Made by a program: the position numbers and the translations under genes
Source: Phoronis ovalis
Taxonomy: Eukaryota; Phoronida; Phoronidae
DNA length: 11,410 nucleotides
Direction of reading: 5' to 3'
Assembly: GCA_028565635.1 (NCBI GenBank)
Contig: JAOXYB010053434.1
Location: 1-11,410, forward strand
Notes under the pieces: generated by a model
The model's database searches: none
What the model saw: only the letters and a program-made list of their open reading frames with translations
What the model was told of the DNA's origin: nothing
Part shown: one piece after another, positions 7,338-11,410 of the stretch
Numbering within the stretch: the stretch's first letter is position 1
Layout: each line of letters opens with the position of its first letter

Positions 7338-8408
7338 ACTCAGGACTACGTCAAAGTAATTATATTTTTGCCTATCATAGTTATGCATCCATTAATTTGT
7401 AAAAAAAATATAATTTGCCGATGGAATTAGTTACTGACATTTGATGGTTTCCTACGTTAAGATGGCGACAGACGCACACACTTCAGTTACTCGTCGCTCG
7501 TATTTAAGAATTTCAAACTCTTTAGTTAGAAATAAATGTATACTTGTATTACGTAGTAAAAGCAATGAGTAAATTATCTTGATGGAAGAGGGGGCAGTCC
7601 AATAGGATGGATATGTCAGATTGCAAAAGAGCCAAGTGAAACACCATTTACTGCCCACATTTGCAGAACTGATATTACTGAGAAATTCAGATATTTCTTT
7701 CATAGTCCAATGGAAGCATGCTAAGCAAAGATATTTCTAATATTTTTGCAAGAGAACGAGGATATTCCTGTGTGAAGAACACACTTTTTTAAGTTTTCTA
7801 GGAGACTAGGGAAGTAAACTGGTAATAAGTCATTATTATATTATAAAGTATACTAATTTAGGTTCTGGTCTACAACTGCATTGTTCTTGTTCGGCTTGAT
7901 CTTCTTTGCTCTTCTACAGTTACTGATGGTACAACTGTTATACGGATCAGACCTGTTCCCCTTTCCTGCCTTACCCCCCGGAGCGCTAGTCTGTGTGAAA
8001 ACATAACTTACTAGTAGTACAACTTGCGAGGACGAAATTCGCGCTGACAATTGAATTTTTTAGATGTATTTTAAATAATAATTTTGAGTTGTTTATACCC
8101 TATTTTTTGCTTTCAAGGATATCCTTATATCAGAACGACATTTGTTTAGTTTCGAGGACGGCGTTTTTCAAAGTGATGCCACCGGGATAAAATTAGCAAT
8201 TCGTACAGATTAATCTAATTTTTTTCATATTCAAAACGATTTTTTGTTTAAGGTATTGCTTTTGAAACGTTTACTTGTAAATCATTGAAATCGCGAAAAA
8301 AAACTAATAGTGAAGATTATATTAATCCCAGAGATAACAGAAAACGCTTTCATGAAAAAATCACGTTCTCAATATAGGTGCTCATTGCCCAATATTACTT
8401 GAAGCAGA

Positions 8409-8536
8409 TGTTTGCAACGAGGTGCGACCTCGTGATATCGTTATTTGTTACGTCATAAAAAGCTAAATATGGGGTCGCATAAAGCACACAGTACCACATT
8501 CCAGTGCACCACGATGTCCGCGCACCGTTGCAAACA
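8409..8536. mobile_element. 128-bp inverted-repeat element, possible MITE remnant
   Basis: The left end TGTTTGCAACG (8409-8419) and right end CGTTGCAAACA (8526-8536) are perfect reverse complements. The match continues inward with indels through GTGCG and TCGTG segments. The left arm also has its own tight palindrome ACGAGGT-GCG-ACCTCGT (8417-8433). No convincing target-site duplication flanks it, so mobility is inferred only from shape. Confidence 0.5.
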
Positions 8537-8713
8537 GTACGAGTAAAATAATAAAGTTACCACAAATTAATTATAGCACTTAGTTCTCATAAACCCACAG
8601 CTGCCTATCTGATTTTTTTTCGTATATATAATCATTTTGTATCTCTATATTCTTATATAATATAATTTAATTTATATCTGCAAAAAGCCTCTAATTAATT
8701 AATTGACGGAATA

Positions 8714-8733
8714 ACAATAGCTCCATCTATTGT
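8714..8733. promoter_or_regulatory. Inverted SOX-type motif pair upstream of PRADC1
   Basis: ACAATAG (8714-8720) and CTATTGT (8727-8733) form a 7-bp inverted repeat with a 6-bp spacer, about 45 bp before the start codon. ACAAT/ATTGT is the core bound by SOX/HMG proteins. The link to a factor is inference. Confidence 0.3.
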
Positions 8734-8761
8734 CTATGGATGATATGAAAAGGTGAAGGTC

Positions 8762-8781
8762 GCGCAAGCGCCAAGATGGCT
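8762..8781 (+). promoter_or_regulatory. NRF-1-like site and AAGATGGC start element of PRADC1
   Basis: GCGCAAGCGC (8762-8771) is one base from the palindromic NRF-1 core GCGCATGCGC. It abuts AAGATGGC (8774-8781), which includes the start codon and matches the YY1/TISU element of animal housekeeping genes with very short leaders. Sites of this kind so close to an ATG suggest a TATA-less housekeeping promoter and a short 5' untranslated region, and they support the chosen start. Confidence 0.45.
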
Positions 8782-10888
8782 TCCAAGGAGACGAGTTGTT
8801 TTAGTTTAGAAATGTTTCCATTGTTTATTGCGCTTTGGTGCTGTATATTTGTTAGTAAGTACTATGTAAAGAATAACTTTGTTACTGAATTCAATGTAGT
8901 ATTTCTTGTTTGATTGACTTATGATTTGACTAAGTTAAAAATGATTGATTCGTTCTGATAGGATTATGTCATTGAATTCTGCCAGAAGTTCTGGAATTTT
9001 CCAAGTTTTCGTGTTGCTAGTCTGCTGGACGAAACTGCTAGGAAAGAAATTGCGTGTTCAGTGTAACAGTTGTGTGCATATTTTAGTAAATGTATAGTAC
9101 GTGGTAAAAGTTTACTTGGAAAAAACACCCTGCATGGCAAAAAAATCCTATACGGATATTACCCCAAATGTACACCTAGCCTTATGGCAAATACAGTAAA
9201 CAAAACCTTGGAAATCTATCCAAGGATGCCGCACCCTGTAGAAAATAGTTGTTTAATGAAAGTTACATTCCATAGTAAAAAAAAATTATTTGCAAATAGC
9301 GCACCCCACGCTAAAAAATGTGAAATAAACATGAAAGGATACCCCATAGTAAAAGGTGAGGTTGAAAAAGAGAGCTCATAGGGGCAGCATATATATACAT
9401 AGTCACTGTGAATGACAGCACTCCATCCCAGGTAGTTATGCGCAACACTTTTCCCCACATTATTTTTAAGAAACAGCAGTTCTTTTCTCAAGATATCCAC
9501 AAAACATATTTTTTTCAGACGCAGAAAGAACTGTAGCTACCACACCTTTTATAGTGACTTTGGAGGCAGATCTGTTTTTTGAAATTGTCCAACCAGAAAA
9601 TTTAAGTTATACATATAAAGTCAAGCCGGCGAGAGATTTTGGAGTAGATTTTGTGAGTACATACCAACGAAGAATTCGTAAGATTTCATAAATCCATGAA
9701 TGTGGAATCCTACATGTATGTTTGGCATAAAGGGAAATCCAGCTCAAAATTGAAAGCTTGATACCATGTGTCTTGAATTTCTCTATTAAAGTGTTTTATC
9801 CAACAAGACATGGAGTAAGAAAAAATCTCCAAGCTTAAACAGGAATTAATGTGCAGCAATACAGTATAAGATCTAGACTGAAAGCGTAACTTGAAATGCA
9901 TACAAGTAGAGTAACCTTTCTGGAATTTATAGATTGATATTATGCAATTATTTTGGACCAAATGTTCAGCTGAGGCAGCTTGTTATGACGATTTTCATCA
10001 TGGCCTTGTTTCTATTTTATTTTTCAGCATCAGATGTTCGAAGGCATTCACCTCGTGCCCACAACTCCTCAACATGCTTGTAGTCCACTGAATAAAAATA
10101 TTGTTTTAGAAAATCAGGTAGCTCTAGTTGAAAGAGGGTGAGTTGATAAAAAAAGTTATGTTAGTTAAAGTGTCCTGGGCCATAAACTCATTGTAAATAT
10201 TTGAAATATGGATGATTTTGATTTTTTTTTGAGAAAGTGTATTTGGCAGTGCTGCAAGGATGGGGCCTTGTCAGTAGCCATAACGAAATTACATACAATA
10301 ATACCTAAATGTATCAATTCAGTGATTTGCATATAAATCAGTAAATAAATAAATATATTATTTGCATGCACTAGCTACCTGAGATAATGAACTCAGTTGA
10401 TTCTGCAATTCTCTTTGTTTTGTGAATGAATAAAGTGACCATATCTGGTTTATTTTGGGTTGTGGGATTATTCGTTTATAAAAAGATGCAAATTGTGTAG
10501 GATTGAGTTTGTTGACTAAAGAACCTGGTGCTTGTTAATGGTCTATTTTGCTGAGAATTAGTTCAAATATTGTTCAAATGTGCATTGTATAATCCCCTGA
10601 AAACAAATCTCATTAAATAATAAGATTGTAATCTAATATATTTTTGTTTATCATACATTTGTTGTTGTTTATTGATTGAGAAACAGTATTTACAGAATGC
10701 TAGCAATCTTTTATTTGTAGTGGCTGTTCATTTCTAAGTAAAAGTTTGCACGCAGAACAAGCTGGTGCTGCTGCAGTTATAATCATGGACAATTTGGTGG
10801 AGAACATAGATAGTTACATAGATATGGTGGAAGATGGTACAGGAAGAACTATTCACATTCCAGTCTTGTTTTTACTGGGTAAAAATGG
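8776..10888 (+). CDS. PRADC1: Protease-associated domain protein PRADC1/PAP21-like, four exons, 3' partial
   Basis: Small secreted glycoprotein made largely of one PA domain; no enzymatic activity is expected. Exons are 8776-8854, 9519-9652, 10028-10137 and 10721-10888, exiting in phases 1, 0, 2 and 2 with GTAAGT, GTGAGT, GTGAGT and GTAAGC donors. The visible 164 residues begin with a signal peptide whose core is MFPLFIALWCCIFVNA (13-28). Next come YKVKPARDFG, GIHLVPTTP and HACSPL, then VALVERGGCSFLSK (about 102-115), the PA-domain signature; the two Cys are conserved. AAAVIIMDN and IPVLFLLGKNG follow, ending where the family continues for about 40 more residues. One N-glycosylation sequon is seen at Asn54 (NLS). 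Exon 4 ends in a split codon at a good donor, so the last exon(s) lie beyond the window. Met13 is an alternative start, but Met1 has the better context (AAGATGG). Confidence 0.94.
8855..9518 (+). other. PRADC1 intron 1 (664 bp)
   Basis: Phase-1 intron with donor GTAAGT and a strong acceptor (T-rich tract, CAG at 9516-9518). It holds an open frame of 103 codons at 9070-9381 made of A-rich, weakly repetitive sequence (CCATAGTAAAA twice, near 9271 and 9344), which I do not consider a gene. Confidence 0.88.
9653..10027 (+). other. PRADC1 intron 2 (375 bp)
   Basis: Phase-0 intron with donor GTGAGT and acceptor TTATTTTTCAG. Nothing else was seen. Confidence 0.9.
10138..10720 (+). other. PRADC1 intron 3 (583 bp)
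   Basis: Phase-2 intron with donor GTGAGT and acceptor TTTTATTTGTAG. It is AT-rich, with no recognised repeat or gene. Confidence 0.9.
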
Positions 10889-11410
10889 GTAAGCATGATC
10901 GCTGTTATAGCTTCACAATGATGGTGTTTTAATATCATCGCCACTACCTCTTATTTACATCATCAGTGTTAAAACAATGATGACGTAAATAAAAGGACAG
11001 GAATTATGACTGGGACTGATGAAAATGATAATAATGAATCTGTAGCATTACAAAGATAATGGGTGACACTAATGATGACATTCGTAGACTGTGGTGTTAA
11101 TGTTGATCAGGACAAGGTAGTAATAATGAGACAATGATAATGATATAGTTCAGATAATGGTTTAGGTTTAGTTTGATGTATTTTTCATTATAGCATACCT
11201 GTCAAGTCTCACGTTTTAGAGCAACATCTCCCTCCCAAAAAAAACTCACGGTCATGAGCCTAAACTCCCATGTTTTCCAGCTAAACCCAGGCAAAAGTTA
11301 GTCAACATATATTTCTCATGTATAGGGTATATCAATTTATAATCATGTAATAACTAATTAAAGGATAGAACTCAAAGAGTGGTATTGGAATGCAAATCAT
11401 CAAGCCCAGC
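10889..11410 (+). other. Start of PRADC1 intron 4
   Basis: Opens with donor GTAAGC. It contains a long hairpin (10951-10992), a degenerate GAT/AAT-rich stretch at about 11015-11160, and from about 11190 a more C-rich stretch with alternating CTCACG and CTCCC(A/T) phrases that looks like a dispersed repeat. No convincing downstream exon was found before the window ends. Confidence 0.7.
10951..10992. repeat. 15-bp inverted repeat (hairpin) in PRADC1 intron 4
   Basis: TTATTTACATCATCA (10951-10965) pairs with TGATGACGTAAATAA (10978-10992) with a single mismatch that can pair as a wobble in RNA, around a 12-nt loop. It may be a tiny foldback element or an intronic RNA hairpin. Confidence 0.75.

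Larger units (their letters stand above)
6553..8775. other. 2.2-kb divergent intergenic region
   Basis: Lies between the globin start (-) and the PRADC1 start (+). It contains the 87-bp tandem repeat (6917-7073), a spaced 10-bp inverted repeat (7268-7337), an AAGATGGCG-type start context (7459-7469), an unassigned open stretch (7569-7724), a patch richer in G+C (about 7885-8006), a 128-bp inverted-repeat element (8409-8536) and the PRADC1 promoter. No established gene was recognised. Confidence 0.7.

Noticed and set aside
9070-9381. 103-codon plus-strand open frame in PRADC1 intron 1
   Set aside because: It is intronic, Lys-rich, made of weak A-rich repeats, and its start is not conserved in context. 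It could be a decayed repeat, but there is no support for a gene.
9216-9500. Minus-strand open frame of 94 codons overlapping the previous one
   Set aside because: It is an antisense shadow of the same intronic A-rich repeat; no signal peptide, domain or splice evidence.
9710-9961. Minus-strand open frame in PRADC1 intron 2
   Set aside because: It lies entirely within an intron, with no recognisable motif.
10165-10371. Minus-strand open frame in PRADC1 intron 3
   Set aside because: AT-rich intronic sequence, no homology, and Ile/Leu-rich composition expected by chance.
11198-11260. Possible PRADC1 exon 5: after TATAG a frame in the right phase reads ...SHVLEQHLPP, recalling LEQHGLP of the family
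   Set aside because: The surrounding residues do not match, the frame soon hits a stop without the conserved IPVN segment, and the sequence looks like a dispersed repeat. The resemblance is probably chance.
1-11410. tRNA, rRNA, CRISPR array, operon or bacterial-type features
   Set aside because: No cloverleaf with intact A and B boxes, no rRNA sequence and no regular direct-repeat/spacer array was seen; the spliced genes show that this is eukaryotic DNA.

Overview
This is AT-rich eukaryotic nuclear DNA. Protein-coding genes are split by GT-AG introns, none longer than about 750 bp where both ends are visible. The proteins are clearly animal-like, so the window probably comes from an invertebrate metazoan. 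The CR1/Jockey-like LINE remnant and the MITE are of kinds I associate with marine invertebrates. I cannot name the phylum or species.

Layout: (1) 1-1631 holds the 3' end of a decayed non-LTR retrotransposon on the minus strand, with a tandem pair of stem-loops at its tail, followed by AT-rich DNA with a degenerate recurring motif. (2) 1632-4036 (+) carries five exons of the RNA exosome cap subunit Csl4/EXOSC1, complete except for about the first 10 residues. (3) 4737-6552 (-) is a complete three-exon, 140-residue globin gene, convergent with EXOSC1. Its introns sit at or very near the two classical globin positions, and the near-invariant CD1 phenylalanine is a tyrosine. A 432-bp MITE with an exact 8-bp target-site duplication lies in its first intron. 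(4) 6553-8775 is a 2.2-kb intergenic region between the divergent globin and PRADC1 genes. It has a tandem 87-bp repeat with conserved hairpins, a 128-bp inverted-repeat element, and two unassigned patches that may hold exons. (5) 8776 to beyond 10888 (+) carries four exons of a PRADC1/PAP21-like secreted protease-associated-domain protein. Its last exon(s) lie past the window end.

The three genes do not form a pathway: RNA decay and processing, haem/oxygen binding, and a secretory glycoprotein. They are simply neighbours. The most informative features are the complete globin gene model and its CD1 substitution, the MITE with intact target-site duplication and internal subrepeats, and the paired stem-loops of the LINE tail. 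I found no evidence for a new multigene system.
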